The position numbers and the translations under genes are program-made. A stretch of 64,000 nt of DNA from CAYGTO01 sp964352815 (GTDB lineage: Bacteria; Pseudomonadota; Alphaproteobacteria; Rickettsiales; UBA3002), in the NCBI GenBank assembly GCA_964352815.1, contig CAYGTO010000002.1:154872-218871 (forward strand), read 5' to 3'. Every line of letters starts with the position of its first letter. Positions within the stretch are counted from its first letter, which is position 1. Below, in pieces: positions 43,296 through 53,010 of the stretch. The notes beneath the pieces were generated by a model. It saw nothing but the letters and a program-made list of their open reading frames with translations, was not told the origin of the DNA and ran no database searches.

Positions 43296-44391
43296 ACAGT
43301 ATCGCCGCATTCTGATCAAGGTCGGCTCTTATTTGCTGACCGGGGAGAATGGTGAAGTCAATCAATCATGGCTCGCAGCATTAGCAACCGATATCTCTGA
43401 GCTGCACCAATCGGGTAATGAAATTGCGATTGTCTCTTCGGGTGCCATTGCCCATGGCCGCGCCATGCTCAAGCTCGGACAGGGCGCATTGACTTTGGAA
43501 GAAAAGCAAGCCGCCGCCGCCGCTGGCCAGCCGCTTCTGGTGCGCGCATGGCAGGAAGCCCTTGATACGCATACGATTCCCGTCGGGCAGATTTTGCTCA
43601 CGCTCGATGACACCGAAAACCGCCGGCGTTATCTGAACGCACGGGAGACGGTTCACACCCTATGGAAACATGGCGGTATTCCGGTCATTAACGAGAATGA
43701 TGCAATCGCAACGGAAGAAATTCGCTATGGTGATAATGACCGGCTCGCCGCGCGCGTCGCCGCCATGCTCGGTGCGGATTGTTTGGTGCTGCTCTCCGAC
43801 GTTGACGGGCTGTATAACGCAAACCCACGCCTTCAAAAAGACGCGGCACATGTTCCAGTCATTGACCAAATCACACCGGAGATTATGGCCATGGCGGGCG
43901 AAAGCAGCACGCATGTGGGCTCCGGCGGCATGATCACCAAGCTTGCTGCCGCAAAAATTGCGACCTCTGCAGGCTGCGATATGATCATTTGCCACGGCGA
44001 AGCGATGCGCCCTTTAAGCGCACTGAACCAAGGCGCACGTTCAAGCCTCTTTCGTGCCACCACATCCCATATCGATGCGCGCAAACGTTGGATCGCGGGA
44101 ACCATTGAACCATCAGGCGCCATTACCATCGATGACGGTGCGCGCACTGCGATTCACACCGGAAAAAGCCTGCTACCCGCTGGTGTGACGCGCGCGGAAG
44201 GCAGCTTCGAGCGCGGCGATATCATCACCATCCGCAACGAGGCAGGTGATGCGATCGGCTCCGGCATCAGCGCCTATGGCTATGATGAGATGATCCAGAT
44301 CGCGGGCAAACAAAGCGGTGAAATCGAAGCCATCATCGGCTATAAAGGACGTGACGCGGTGATTCATCGCGACGATATGGTGCTGTTATGA
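43282..44391 (+). CDS. proB: Glutamate 5-kinase ProB
   Basis: First enzyme of proline synthesis. The start MESLKQYRRILIKVGS was chosen because it aligns with family starts; longer in-frame extensions lie inside obgE. The kinase domain (about 1-255) shows IVSSGAIAHGRAML, NENDAIATEEIRYGDND and VLLSDVDGLYNANP. A C-terminal PUA domain (about 280-369) is present, as in the long ProB form. obgE-proB is a conserved pairing, and proA follows one gene later. Confidence 0.96.
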   Translation: MESLKQYRRILIKVGSYLLTGENGEVNQSWLAALATDISELHQSGNEIAIVSSGAIAHGRAMLKLGQGALTLEEKQAAAAAGQPLLVRAWQEALDTHTIPVGQILLTLDDTENRRRYLNARETVHTLWKHGGIPVINENDAIATEEIRYGDNDRLAARVAAMLGADCLVLLSDVDGLYNANPRLQKDAAHVPVIDQITPEIMAMAGESSTHVGSGGMITKLAAAKIATSAGCDMIICHGEAMRPLSALNQGARSSLFRATTSHIDARKRWIAGTIEPSGAITIDDGARTAIHTGKSLLPAGVTRAEGSFERGDIITIRNEAGDAIGSGISAYGYDEMIQIAGKQSGEIEAIIGYKGRDAVIHRDDMVLL

Positions 44392-44855
44392 GTTTAGGAA
44401 AACAATCGATAGAATATGGCGGGTTCTTGCCGCGCTTCGCTGCCATTTTGTTTGATTTCTTTATCTTATTGCCGGTGAATCTCTTTACATTGACCCTGTT
44501 TGGCAGCAGCCCATTGATCGCCACCATCGTCAATATTTTCGTCAATGGCCTCTATTATGCTGAGTTTTTGGCAGGCAACTGGCAAGCCACGCCGGGCAAA
44601 CGCATCCTGAATCTGCACGTCATCAGCACACGGCATGCCGGGCCATTATCGCGCGAAGAAGCCTGGCTGCGTTACATTGCTTATCACCTGCCCACACTGC
44701 CGCTTTATTCGACTATTCTGCCGCAAGGCGCGCCCGAGCTGATAACCTTTAGCATGATTTTGATCTGGTTTATTCCGATTCTCACCCATCAAGAGAAGTG
44801 CGGCGTGCATGATCACATCAGCAAAACGCGTGTGATTGTCGGGCGCATTGACTAG
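44388..44855 (+). CDS. RDD family membrane protein
   Basis: A 155-residue inner-membrane protein. GGFLPRFAAILFDFFILLP is the RDD-type first helix with the conserved Arg-Asp arrangement, followed by ATPGKRILNLHV (the typical loop between helices) and a last helix near 120-137. The family function is largely unknown; some members are linked to ion or solute transport. It overlaps the proB stop by 4 bp and separates proB from proA. Confidence 0.87.
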   Translation: MSLGKQSIEYGGFLPRFAAILFDFFILLPVNLFTLTLFGSSPLIATIVNIFVNGLYYAEFLAGNWQATPGKRILNLHVISTRHAGPLSREEAWLRYIAYHLPTLPLYSTILPQGAPELITFSMILIWFIPILTHQEKCGVHDHISKTRVIVGRID

Positions 44856-44982
44856 ATAGTGCACATAAACATAGATTTTTCTTAGGTTTTTAGCCAGTTT
44901 TATCACAGATGCGCGCGTCATAACACTGGACAAAACGCGCCCTAGAGAGCAGAATTACAGTAAGAAGAAAAGGTGAAACATA

Positions 44983-46290
44983 ATGATCGCAACGGCACGA
45001 AAAACAACGGCAAAGTCGGAGTCTGAGAAAGGCACGCGCATGTTACATATGATGGATGAAATGGGCATGCGCGCCAAAGCCGCATCACAGGCGCTTCGCT
45101 CGATACCCGCAGAATCCGTGGCAAACGCACTCGTCGCAGCGGCAGCTGAGCTGCGCTTTAGCCAAGCCATGATTTTGGCCGCCAATGATGAAGATGTCAG
45201 CAAAGCGAAAAGCAAGGGCCTCAGCGGCGCCATGGTCGACCGGTTGCTGCTCGATGAGCCGCGCATTGAAGCGGTTGCCAAAAGCTTGGAAGCCATTGCC
45301 GCCATGCCCGACCCAAATGGTCGCACGCTAGCAGAATGGGAACAACCCAATGGATTGCGCATCAAACGCGTCAGCGTGCCGCTCGGTGTGATCGGCATCA
45401 TCTATGAATCGCGGCCCAATGTGACCGCTGATGCAGCGGCTATTTGTCTCAAATCGGGCAATGCGGCCATCTTGCGCTGTGGCTCAGAGAGCTTCCATTC
45501 ATCAAAAGCCATCATGAACTGCCTGATCGCTGGGTTTATGAGCGCGAAGATTCCTGAGCATACGATTCAGCTCGTGCCTACCACAGACCGTGCCGCCGTT
45601 GGTGAGATGCTGACGATGCGCGACTATATCGATATTATTATCCCGCGCGGAGGCAAAGCGCTAACCGAGCGCATCGCTAAAGAAAGCCGGATTCCAACAA
45701 TTCAACATCTGGATGGCAACTGCCACATCTATGTGCATGAATCGGCGAACCCTGCGAAGACGGTTGCAGTGATTGAGAATGCGAAATTGCGCCGCACTGG
45801 CATTTGTGGCGCGGTGGAATCGCTCGTCATTGATGACTCGATTGTGGAGACGATATTGCCGACCATTGTCGACACGCTCCATGAGCGTGGCTGTGAAATA
45901 CGCGGTGACGCGGCGGCCTGCGCATCGGATGACCGCATCAAAAAAGCATCTGATAGCGACTGGGGAACCGAATATCTCGATGCCATTATTTCGGTCAAAA
46001 CCATCTCTGGGATGAATGAAGCGCTCTCGCATATTGAGCGGTATAGCTCGCATCACACGGACGCAATCATTACAGAAGATGAGGACGCCGCTGCACGCTT
46101 CACACAGGCGGTCGATAGTGCGATTGTCATGGTCAACACCTCCACACAATTCGCTGATGGCGGTGAATTTGGTATGGGTGCGGAAATTGGTATTTCAACG
46201 GGCCGGCTGCATGCGCGTGGCCCCGTAGGATGTCAGCAACTCACTACGTATAAGTATGTCGTCGATAGCGATGGCGCAACGCGGGAATAA
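44983..46290 (+). CDS. proA: Gamma-glutamyl phosphate reductase ProA
   Basis: Second step of proline synthesis, an aldehyde dehydrogenase-fold enzyme. The catalytic cysteine is in RRTGICGAVESLV. GVIGIIYESRPNVTADAAAICLKSGNA and the late GEFGMGAEIGISTGRLHARGPVG are diagnostic. A roughly 20-residue Lys/Thr-rich N-terminal extension precedes the usual start; the downstream Met (LHMMDEMGMRAKAAS) is an alternative start. It follows the RDD gene by 127 bp. Confidence 0.95.
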   Translation: MIATARKTTAKSESEKGTRMLHMMDEMGMRAKAASQALRSIPAESVANALVAAAAELRFSQAMILAANDEDVSKAKSKGLSGAMVDRLLLDEPRIEAVAKSLEAIAAMPDPNGRTLAEWEQPNGLRIKRVSVPLGVIGIIYESRPNVTADAAAICLKSGNAAILRCGSESFHSSKAIMNCLIAGFMSAKIPEHTIQLVPTTDRAAVGEMLTMRDYIDIIIPRGGKALTERIAKESRIPTIQHLDGNCHIYVHESANPAKTVAVIENAKLRRTGICGAVESLVIDDSIVETILPTIVDTLHERGCEIRGDAAACASDDRIKKASDSDWGTEYLDAIISVKTISGMNEALSHIERYSSHHTDAIITEDEDAAARFTQAVDSAIVMVNTSTQFADGGEFGMGAEIGISTGRLHARGPVGCQQLTTYKYVVDSDGATRE

Positions 46291-46300
46291 AGAGAGTATC

Positions 46301-46918
46301 ATGGATGTCAGCAACATCACGATTGGCATTTTAGGCGGGTCTTTTAACCCGGCCCATGAGGGACATGTGCATCTGTCGCTCGAAGCGATTGAAATACTCA
46401 ACCTCGCTGAAATTTGGTGGTATGTCTCGCCAGCCAACCCGCTCAAAAGCAAATCTGACCTTGAAGATTATGCCAAGCGGCTCGATTTTGCCCGCCACCT
46501 CACCCGCGATATTCCAAAGATTATCGTATCGGATTTTGAGGCTGATCACGGGCTGGAATATACGGTCGACACGATGCGTCTGACGAAACAGTATTTTTCG
46601 GCTTACAAATTCATCTGGTTGATGGGTGCCGACAATTTAGAATCGTTCCATTTATGGCATCAGTGGGAGGCATTGATTCAGGAAAATCTGATCGCCGTGT
46701 TCGATCGCGAGCCCTACACAGACAATGCTCTCATGAGCACTATGGCCGAGAAATATGCCGCCGCACGGATCCCTGAAGATGAGATCGAGCTGTTTAAAGC
46801 CATGGAAGCGCCGGCCTGGACCTATGTGCAAATGCCGACACATCCAGAATCGTCCACCCGGCTCAGAAAAACGCTTGGAAAAGACGCATTTATGATCCAT
46901 AATGAATATAGTGAATAA
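46301..46918 (+). CDS. nadD: Nicotinate-mononucleotide adenylyltransferase NadD
   Basis: Forms deamido-NAD from NaMN and ATP. The start was set at MDVSNITIGILGG; a longer in-frame start lies inside proA. The nucleotidyl-transferase motifs are GGSFNPAHEGHVHLS (HxGH variant) near the N-terminus and ESSTRLRKTLG (the SSTxxR-type motif) near the C-terminus, with WLMGADNL in between. At 205 residues it is of usual length. It starts the nadD-rsfS-rlmH set conserved in many bacteria. Confidence 0.94.
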   Translation: MDVSNITIGILGGSFNPAHEGHVHLSLEAIEILNLAEIWWYVSPANPLKSKSDLEDYAKRLDFARHLTRDIPKIIVSDFEADHGLEYTVDTMRLTKQYFSAYKFIWLMGADNLESFHLWHQWEALIQENLIAVFDREPYTDNALMSTMAEKYAAARIPEDEIELFKAMEAPAWTYVQMPTHPESSTRLRKTLGKDAFMIHNEYSE

Positions 46919-46921
46919 TGA

Positions 46922-47305
46922 ATGGAGCGCATCATTACCACGATGACACCCCCTTTGGATGCCGACCGCATTCAACACCTTATCAACGCATCACTGGATG
47001 ATGATAAGGCTGAAGATATCACCACCTTACCCATTTCTGACAAATGCAGCTTTGCCGATTACATGGTCGTGGCCACCGGCCGTTCACAGCGGCATGTGAG
47101 CTCGATCGCCCTGCATGTGATTGATAAATTGAAAGAAGTTGGCATGCCGCCGCTCTCGGCTGAAGGGCTCGATAATGGCGATTGGGTGCTCATCGATGCG
47201 GGCGATGTTGTGGTACATATTTTCCGTTCTGAAGTGCGCGAGTTTTATAACATCGAAAAGATGTGGGCGATTCCTGTTGCAGCGCAACAAGAAGCCGTCA
47301 TGTAA
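46922..47305 (+). CDS. rsfS: Ribosomal silencing factor RsfS
   Basis: Binds uL14 and blocks subunit joining when nutrients are low. The core motif CSFADYMVVATGRSQRHVSSIALHV is present, and LIDAGDVVVHIFRSEVREFYNIEKMW ends the domain. It lies between nadD and rlmH, the usual order. The first 7 residues may not be translated; an internal ATG (MTPPLDADR) is an alternative start, and neither has a good ribosome site. Confidence 0.95.
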   Translation: MERIITTMTPPLDADRIQHLINASLDDDKAEDITTLPISDKCSFADYMVVATGRSQRHVSSIALHVIDKLKEVGMPPLSAEGLDNGDWVLIDAGDVVVHIFRSEVREFYNIEKMWAIPVAAQQEAVM

Positions 47306-47317
47306 CCGCCTTTTCTC

Positions 47318-47785
47318 ATGAATATTCTGATTGCGGCGATTGGGAAGTGCAAAGCTTCGCCTGAAAAAGAGCTAATCGACCGCTACCATAAACAACTCCC
47401 TTGGAATGTTACGTTTCGCGAGTGCGAAAGCAAAAAACCGGAAGGCCCAGAGCGCACAGCCGATGAAGGACGTCTCCTGCTTTCCGCAGTTGAACAGCAT
47501 AGCAAGGAACGGCCGCTCATTATCGCGCTTGATGAAACAGGCCGTGACATGCGCAGCACAGAATTCAGCACACTCATCACGCAGGCGCAGGAAGACGGCA
47601 CCCGTCACTTAGCTCTGCTAATCGGCGGCGCGGATGGTCACTCAGACGAGGTGCGCGCGGCCGCCAATCACTTATGGGCGATGGGCAAAGCCACCTGGCC
47701 GCACATGCTCGCTCGCGCGATGGTCATGGAACAGCTTTACCGCGCGTGGAGCATTGCCAATCGCCATCCTTACCATCGGGACTAA
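47318..47785 (+). CDS. rlmH: 23S rRNA pseudouridine-1915 N3-methyltransferase RlmH
   Basis: SPOUT methyltransferase acting on assembled 70S ribosomes. It has the start MNILIAAIGKCK, the SAM-binding knot motifs LALLIGGADGHSDEV and the C-terminal HMLARAMVMEQLYRAWSIANRHPYHRD, which is nearly invariant. It is 155 residues long, usual for the family. It lies 12 bp after rsfS. Confidence 0.97.
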   Translation: MNILIAAIGKCKASPEKELIDRYHKQLPWNVTFRECESKKPEGPERTADEGRLLLSAVEQHSKERPLIIALDETGRDMRSTEFSTLITQAQEDGTRHLALLIGGADGHSDEVRAAANHLWAMGKATWPHMLARAMVMEQLYRAWSIANRHPYHRD

Positions 47786-47833
47786 CCCACCTGCATACTT
47801 GCAATCATCCTAGGCTGCGTCCATAGTATCGCC

Positions 47834-49408
47834 ATGTCACATTCACCTACCGTATTATGCATTCTCGATGGCTGGGGCGTACGCGATGAGAGCGACCATA
47901 ATGCGATCGCCGCCGCGAACACACCCAACTATGACCAGCTGCTCGCGCGCTACCCGCACGGCGTGCTTGATGCGTCAGAGCGCCATGTCGGATTACCGGA
48001 TGGGCAGATGGGGAATTCGGAAGTCGGCCATATGACGATTGGGAGCGGCCGGCAAATCATGCAGGACCTGCCGCGTATTGACCATGCGATTGAAACCGGC
48101 GCACTCGCCGAAAATGAAATTCTCAAAGAATCACTCCGCACCATTAAAGGCTCAAACGGCGTATTGCATCTGATGGGGCTGGTGTCCGATGGCGGTGTTC
48201 ATGCGCATGTGCGTCATATGATTGCGCTCGCAACCATCGCAGCGAATCAAGCGATTACTGTGCAGCTCCATCTGTGGCTCGATGGCCGTGACACCCCGCC
48301 ACGCAGCGCCGCAGCCTACATTGACACACTTGAATCTGCGATTGCGTCGCTCGAGAATGTCAGCATCGCAACCCTGTGTGGCCGCTTCTACGCAATGGAC
48401 CGTGACACGCGCTGGCAACGCACCAAAGGGGCGTATGATGCGATGGTGCTAGGCAATGCCGATTACCATGCCACCTCCGCAGCAGATGCGCTGCGCCAAT
48501 CTTATGATGTGCTCGATCAGGGCGATGAATTCGTTCCGCCCTTCACCATCGGCACCTATCAAGGCATGCAAGACCAAGACGGATTTATCGTCACCAACTT
48601 CCGTGCGGATCGTGCACGCCAAATCACCACCGCCTTTTGCGATCCGGATTTTGATGGCTTTGAACGCGGCACCATCATCGCCTTCTCAAGCGCCGCCAGT
48701 ATGGGCGAATATTCGGCAAAACATAGTCGCTGGCTCGAAACACTCTTCCCACCCGAGGAAGTGCGCAACACGCTCGGTGAAGTCGTGGCATCGGAAGGCC
48801 AACGCCAATTACGCATCGCCGAAACCGAGAAATATGCGCATGTGACCTTCTTTGCGAATGGTGGCCGCGAGGAGCCCTTTGACGGAGAAGAGCGGATTCT
48901 GATCCCCTCGCCTGACGTTGAAACCTACGATCTGCAGCCTGAAATGTCAGCGCATACGCTCACCGATGATTTGGTGGAAGCGATTCGCGACGGAAGCTAC
49001 GCCTTTATATTCGTCAATTACGCCAACCCCGACATGGTTGGTCATACGGGCAATTTCGATGCCGCTGTCAAAGCGATTGAAACCATTGATCTGTGCTTGG
49101 GCCGGCTGCATGAAGCAATTCGCGACGTGCAAGGTGCGTTGATCGTGTCGGCGGACCACGGCAATGTGGAAGCGATGTTTGATCATGATTCCAACCAGCC
49201 GCATACCGCACACACATTGAATCAAGTTCCCGTATTACTGGTCGCAGCCGATTGGGAAGGCGCGTCATTGGAAGTCACGCACGGCACCCTCGCAGACCTC
49301 GCCCCGACAGCACTCGAAGCGATGGGGTTACAGCCATCAACGGAAATGACCGGCCATTCGTTGCTGCGCCATATGACTAGCAGGGGTGCTGAAACACGCC
49401 ATGGCTAG
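47834..49408 (+). CDS. gpmI: Cofactor-independent phosphoglycerate mutase GpmI
   Basis: Glycolytic/gluconeogenic enzyme of the alkaline-phosphatase superfamily. The catalytic Ser62 is in GQMGNSEVGHM. Metal sites include CILDGWG at the N-terminus, NYANPDMVGHTG, and SADHGNVEAMFD near the C-terminus. Length (524) is slightly above the usual 510. It overlaps the following envC-like gene by 8 bp, so the two are probably co-translated. Confidence 0.96.
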   Translation: MSHSPTVLCILDGWGVRDESDHNAIAAANTPNYDQLLARYPHGVLDASERHVGLPDGQMGNSEVGHMTIGSGRQIMQDLPRIDHAIETGALAENEILKESLRTIKGSNGVLHLMGLVSDGGVHAHVRHMIALATIAANQAITVQLHLWLDGRDTPPRSAAAYIDTLESAIASLENVSIATLCGRFYAMDRDTRWQRTKGAYDAMVLGNADYHATSAADALRQSYDVLDQGDEFVPPFTIGTYQGMQDQDGFIVTNFRADRARQITTAFCDPDFDGFERGTIIAFSSAASMGEYSAKHSRWLETLFPPEEVRNTLGEVVASEGQRQLRIAETEKYAHVTFFANGGREEPFDGEERILIPSPDVETYDLQPEMSAHTLTDDLVEAIRDGSYAFIFVNYANPDMVGHTGNFDAAVKAIETIDLCLGRLHEAIRDVQGALIVSADHGNVEAMFDHDSNQPHTAHTLNQVPVLLVAADWEGASLEVTHGTLADLAPTALEAMGLQPSTEMTGHSLLRHMTSRGAETRHG

Positions 49409-50495
49409 GTGGCACACAAGCATTCTTGCGGCGGCACTGCTATCATACGCCGCCCCCTCTTTCGCAACCTCCGGCCCTTTCCGCTTTAACAGCACCCCCA
49501 ATGCCGCGTTTAGCGAAGCAGAGCTTGGTAGCATGCAGGATGCGTTTGAAGCGCTTCAGCGCGATGCGCTCACCCTCTCCAAAAAAATCAAAGAAGAGCA
49601 GCGCTATACCCTGTCTCAGTCGGAACGGTTAAGCGCACTGAAAGCGCAAGAAAACCAGGTGCAATCGCACCTCGCCTTTCGCCAAAATATGTTGTCGAAC
49701 AGCCTGCATCATATGATTCGCATGGGGCGCATGAGCACCATTGCATGGCGTGATCCTCGTCAGAACCACACGCTGCAGCGCCAAGGCAAGCTGATGGATG
49801 TGCTCGCGGACACGATCCGCCATGAAGTCACCTCGCTGCGTAGCACGCTGAGTGAGCTAAGCCTCATGCAGGCAAGCATCACCTCGACCGAAGAGGCGCT
49901 TTATGAGGAAAATGAGCTACTTAAGGAGCGTTATCGAACCTTGATCACCGTTCTCTCGGAGCGCCAGAAAGCCTACGAGACCATGAATAATCCTAGCTCT
50001 AATACCGACACGCAATGGCAAACGCTTCTGAGCAAAGCCGAAACCATTGAAGCACTGATGATGCGCCTTCAAACCGAAGAAAATCAGACCAGCCCGTCTC
50101 CTGACAGCGCCTCCGTCTCGGCATTTCACATGCCCGTGCTCGGCCCAATTCTCTATCGTTACGGCGATGTGAAAGCCGATCACGAAAAATATAAAGGCAT
50201 GGTCATTGAAACGCGGCCAAACAGTTTAATTCTTGCGCCTGCTGAGGGCCGCGTGCTCTTTGCCGGCCAGTTTCGCGATTATGGCGAAGTGGTGATTTTC
50301 GCCCATAACACGCAGTATGTCTCCTTCATCTCGGGCATCTCCACCCTGCTCGTCGAGGCGGGGCAGTCGGTCAAGCAAGGTGAGCCTGTCGGACATATGG
50401 AAAACAGCCCCGACAAAGTGTATTTTGAACTGCGTAAAGGCAGCAAAGCTATTGACCCGATCCCTCTGATCGCGCATCTTAGCAATAATTCATAA
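49401..50495 (+). CDS. Murein hydrolase activator, EnvC-like (degenerate LytM)
   Basis: Periplasmic protein of 364 residues. A signal peptide (MARWHTSILAAALLSYAAPSFA) is followed by long coiled-coil helices (about 40-190). A C-terminal LytM/M23-like domain (about 235-355) carries the activator form: the terminal HxH metal motif of true M23 peptidases is replaced by VYFELRKG, and the first His/Asp positions are also changed. Like EnvC, it probably activates amidases at the septum instead of cutting murein itself. The start was chosen for its signal peptide; a GTG 15 bases upstream is possible. Confidence 0.88.
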   Translation: MARWHTSILAAALLSYAAPSFATSGPFRFNSTPNAAFSEAELGSMQDAFEALQRDALTLSKKIKEEQRYTLSQSERLSALKAQENQVQSHLAFRQNMLSNSLHHMIRMGRMSTIAWRDPRQNHTLQRQGKLMDVLADTIRHEVTSLRSTLSELSLMQASITSTEEALYEENELLKERYRTLITVLSERQKAYETMNNPSSNTDTQWQTLLSKAETIEALMMRLQTEENQTSPSPDSASVSAFHMPVLGPILYRYGDVKADHEKYKGMVIETRPNSLILAPAEGRVLFAGQFRDYGEVVIFAHNTQYVSFISGISTLLVEAGQSVKQGEPVGHMENSPDKVYFELRKGSKAIDPIPLIAHLSNNS

Positions 50496-50510
50496 CAGGT
50501 TAGGATAGAT

Positions 50511-51818
50511 ATGAAATCAATTGCTTCCACCCTTGCCCTCGGAGCCATGTTGTGCGCGTGGTCGGTTGCCCCGGCAGCGCTTGCGGAAGAACCCAAAAGC
50601 GACGCGAACACCTACGAGCTCCTCAATCTGTTTGGCGATGTGTTTGAGCGTATCCGCGTGGATTATGTGGAAGAGGTCGAAGATGAGCAACTGATTGAAG
50701 CAGCGATTAACGGAATGCTCACCGACCTTGACCCACATTCAGGCTACCTCAACAAAAAACATTTCAAAGAAATGCAGGTGCAAACCAAAGGCGAATTTGG
50801 CGGCCTGGGCATTGAAGTCACTATGGAGAATGGCCTGGTAAAAGTCGTCTCTCCTATCGATGACACACCTGCCTTTGATGCAGGCATTGAAGCGGGCGAT
50901 TATATCAGTGAGATTGATGGCGAAGCCGTCATGGGGCTCACGCTTTCTGAAGCAGTGGAGCGTATGCGCGGGAAAATCGGCACCGATATTGAACTCGTTG
51001 TGCTACGCGAAGGCGAAGCAGAGCCTCTTGATTTCACGATCACTCGTGATCTCATCAAAATCCAGTCGGTGCGGCACCGTCGTGAAGGTGATATTGGCTA
51101 CATCCGGATCACCTCATTTTCCGAAAACACCTTTATTGGACTAGAGCAAGCCGTTGAAGAATTCAAAGACCAGATGGGTGATAAGATTCTAGGGTATGTG
51201 CTAGATATGCGTAACAATCCAGGCGGCTTGCTTGACCAGGCGGTTGCCGTATCGGATGCGTTTCTCGAGCGTGGAGAAATCGTCTCAACACGCCAGCGCG
51301 ACCCCTCGCAAACCCGCCGCTACACAGCGCAGCAAGGCGATCTAGCCGATGGGAAACCGATCGTTGTTCTGATTAATAACGGCTCAGCGTCGGCTTCTGA
51401 GATTGTCGCCGGTGCGCTGAAAGATCATAAACGCGCAGTCGTGCTTGGCACGAAGTCTTTCGGTAAAGGCTCCGTGCAAACCGTGATTCCGCTCAAAGAT
51501 CATGGTGCGATGCGTCTGACTACCGCGCGCTATTACACGCCAGCGGGGACCTCGATTCAAGCCACCGGAATTGAACCTGATATCATTGTCGAGCCAGCGA
51601 AAATTGAGAAAATTGATATCAGCCGTGCACGTAAAGAGAGTGATCTGCATGGCCATTTGAGTAACGACCAAGCAAAGAAAAAGAAATCGAAGGACGCCAA
51701 ATCGGATAAAGAAGACAAAGAAAAAATGAGCGACAAAGACTATCAATTGTCGCGTGCGCTTGATTTACTGCAAGCATTATCTGTCTACACAGAGTCTTCG
51801 GCAAGCGATGCTCAATGA
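50511..51818 (+). CDS. ctpA: Carboxy-terminal processing protease CtpA (S41)
   Basis: Periplasmic serine protease. A signal peptide ends near PAALAEE (residue 25). An N-terminal helical region is followed by a PDZ domain (about 95-175; GEFGGLGIEVTMENG). The S41 catalytic domain has Ser294 in GSASASEIVAG and general-base Lys319 in KSFGKGSVQ, 25 residues later as in characterised Prc/CtpA. The C-terminal tail is Lys/Asp-rich. It lies 15 bp after the envC-like gene, a pairing common in Proteobacteria. Confidence 0.95.
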   Translation: MKSIASTLALGAMLCAWSVAPAALAEEPKSDANTYELLNLFGDVFERIRVDYVEEVEDEQLIEAAINGMLTDLDPHSGYLNKKHFKEMQVQTKGEFGGLGIEVTMENGLVKVVSPIDDTPAFDAGIEAGDYISEIDGEAVMGLTLSEAVERMRGKIGTDIELVVLREGEAEPLDFTITRDLIKIQSVRHRREGDIGYIRITSFSENTFIGLEQAVEEFKDQMGDKILGYVLDMRNNPGGLLDQAVAVSDAFLERGEIVSTRQRDPSQTRRYTAQQGDLADGKPIVVLINNGSASASEIVAGALKDHKRAVVLGTKSFGKGSVQTVIPLKDHGAMRLTTARYYTPAGTSIQATGIEPDIIVEPAKIEKIDISRARKESDLHGHLSNDQAKKKKSKDAKSDKEDKEKMSDKDYQLSRALDLLQALSVYTESSASDAQ

Positions 51819-53007
51819 TCTAGATCCGGCTCCCAAACCACCGACGGATAAGGCGTTATTGCTTGCGTTGGTATTTGCGGCCGCGTCTCTCTTGATCCTG
51901 CTTGATCTGGCTAGTTCTGCTTCCCCTATTGTGCGCACACAAGCGATTCAATCGGGACAGCTATATTTGGTTGACCTAAACAATCATGCAATCATTGGCC
52001 GCGATACTCCGCCTAAACGCAATATCGCCACTCAGAAGGCCCACCCCAAAGCAACTCCCGTTGAGCCTGAGAAACCAAAAGCCGAAGAGAGCAAACCTTC
52101 GGTCACAAAGGTAGATAAGAAAGAACCTCCAAAAGTTGTCACAGAAGAAGCGCCCGCTCAAGACGCGCCTAAGGCGATTAAGAAAACAGAACGCAAGCCT
52201 GCACCGCCGAAAATGGTTACACCAACTGAAACGGCACCGGTAAATAAGAAGCTACTTGAAAAGACCAAAGAAGGAAATCTCCCCATTATAAGCAAGCAAG
52301 GACTCACACCATCCGAAGCCTATGCAGTGCCCTATGAACGCCCCACAGGCCGTGCGATTCTGTCGATCATGATCATTGATGCGGGGCTTCAAGAACGCGT
52401 CACGCAGCAAGTTGCAGCACTACCAAAAGAAATCAGCGCGGGCATTATGTCATACGCCCCCAAAGCCTCTAAAGCCGCATCGGATTTGCGTCTGAGCGGC
52501 CGGGAAGTATGGCTATCAATCCCAGCGCAAGACGCTTCTTACCCTGCGACGGACCCTGGGTACCGCGCTTTGCTTCTTGGAGGTGATAAGGTCACGCTCA
52601 CGCAACATTTACGTCAGACGCTTGGCGCGATGCAAGGCTATGTCGGAACCTATCTCGCTCCGACGGAAGTGGTGTCGAGCGATAGTAAGATCCTCTCACT
52701 CATTAGTGATGAAATGGTGAAACGTGGCCTGCTTTTACTCGTGAGCAATACTGAGAGCCGGTTCTCACCGAGTAAAAAAACCCCGTCGATCGCTATCGCG
52801 GATGCTTATCTCGGGACAACCGTTGTGGAACCTGTCGAAATTTCCCGCCAACTCTTAATCGCAGAAGAAAAGCTGAAAGAAAATGGTTCACTTATTTTAG
52901 TAGTGCAAGCCTCACACTTAAATATTGATGCGATTGAGCAATGGCTTCCCACGCTCAATGCAAAAGCCATCGCACTCGCCCCCCTCTCCTCTTTTTATCG
53001 CAACTAA
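51808..53007 (+). CDS. Divergent polysaccharide deacetylase family protein
   Basis: A 399-residue protein whose start (MLNDLDPAPKPP) overlaps the ctpA end by 11 bp. One N-terminal membrane helix (about 15-32) is followed by a long Lys/Pro/Glu-rich linker (about 60-165). The C-terminal domain begins RAILSIMIIDAGLQERVTQQVAALPKEISAGIMSYAP and fits the divergent polysaccharide deacetylase group (DUF610/YibQ-like). Its conserved place between ctpA and rppH supports an envelope role. The substrate and activity are unproven. Confidence 0.86.
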   Translation: MLNDLDPAPKPPTDKALLLALVFAAASLLILLDLASSASPIVRTQAIQSGQLYLVDLNNHAIIGRDTPPKRNIATQKAHPKATPVEPEKPKAEESKPSVTKVDKKEPPKVVTEEAPAQDAPKAIKKTERKPAPPKMVTPTETAPVNKKLLEKTKEGNLPIISKQGLTPSEAYAVPYERPTGRAILSIMIIDAGLQERVTQQVAALPKEISAGIMSYAPKASKAASDLRLSGREVWLSIPAQDASYPATDPGYRALLLGGDKVTLTQHLRQTLGAMQGYVGTYLAPTEVVSSDSKILSLISDEMVKRGLLLLVSNTESRFSPSKKTPSIAIADAYLGTTVVEPVEISRQLLIAEEKLKENGSLILVVQASHLNIDAIEQWLPTLNAKAIALAPLSSFYRN

Positions 53008-53010
53008 AAC

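Noticed and set aside
44848..44876. Promoter-like TTGACT and TAGATT upstream of proA
   Set aside because: The -10 match is weak and the -35 box overlaps the end of the RDD gene, so the evidence is too thin to list.
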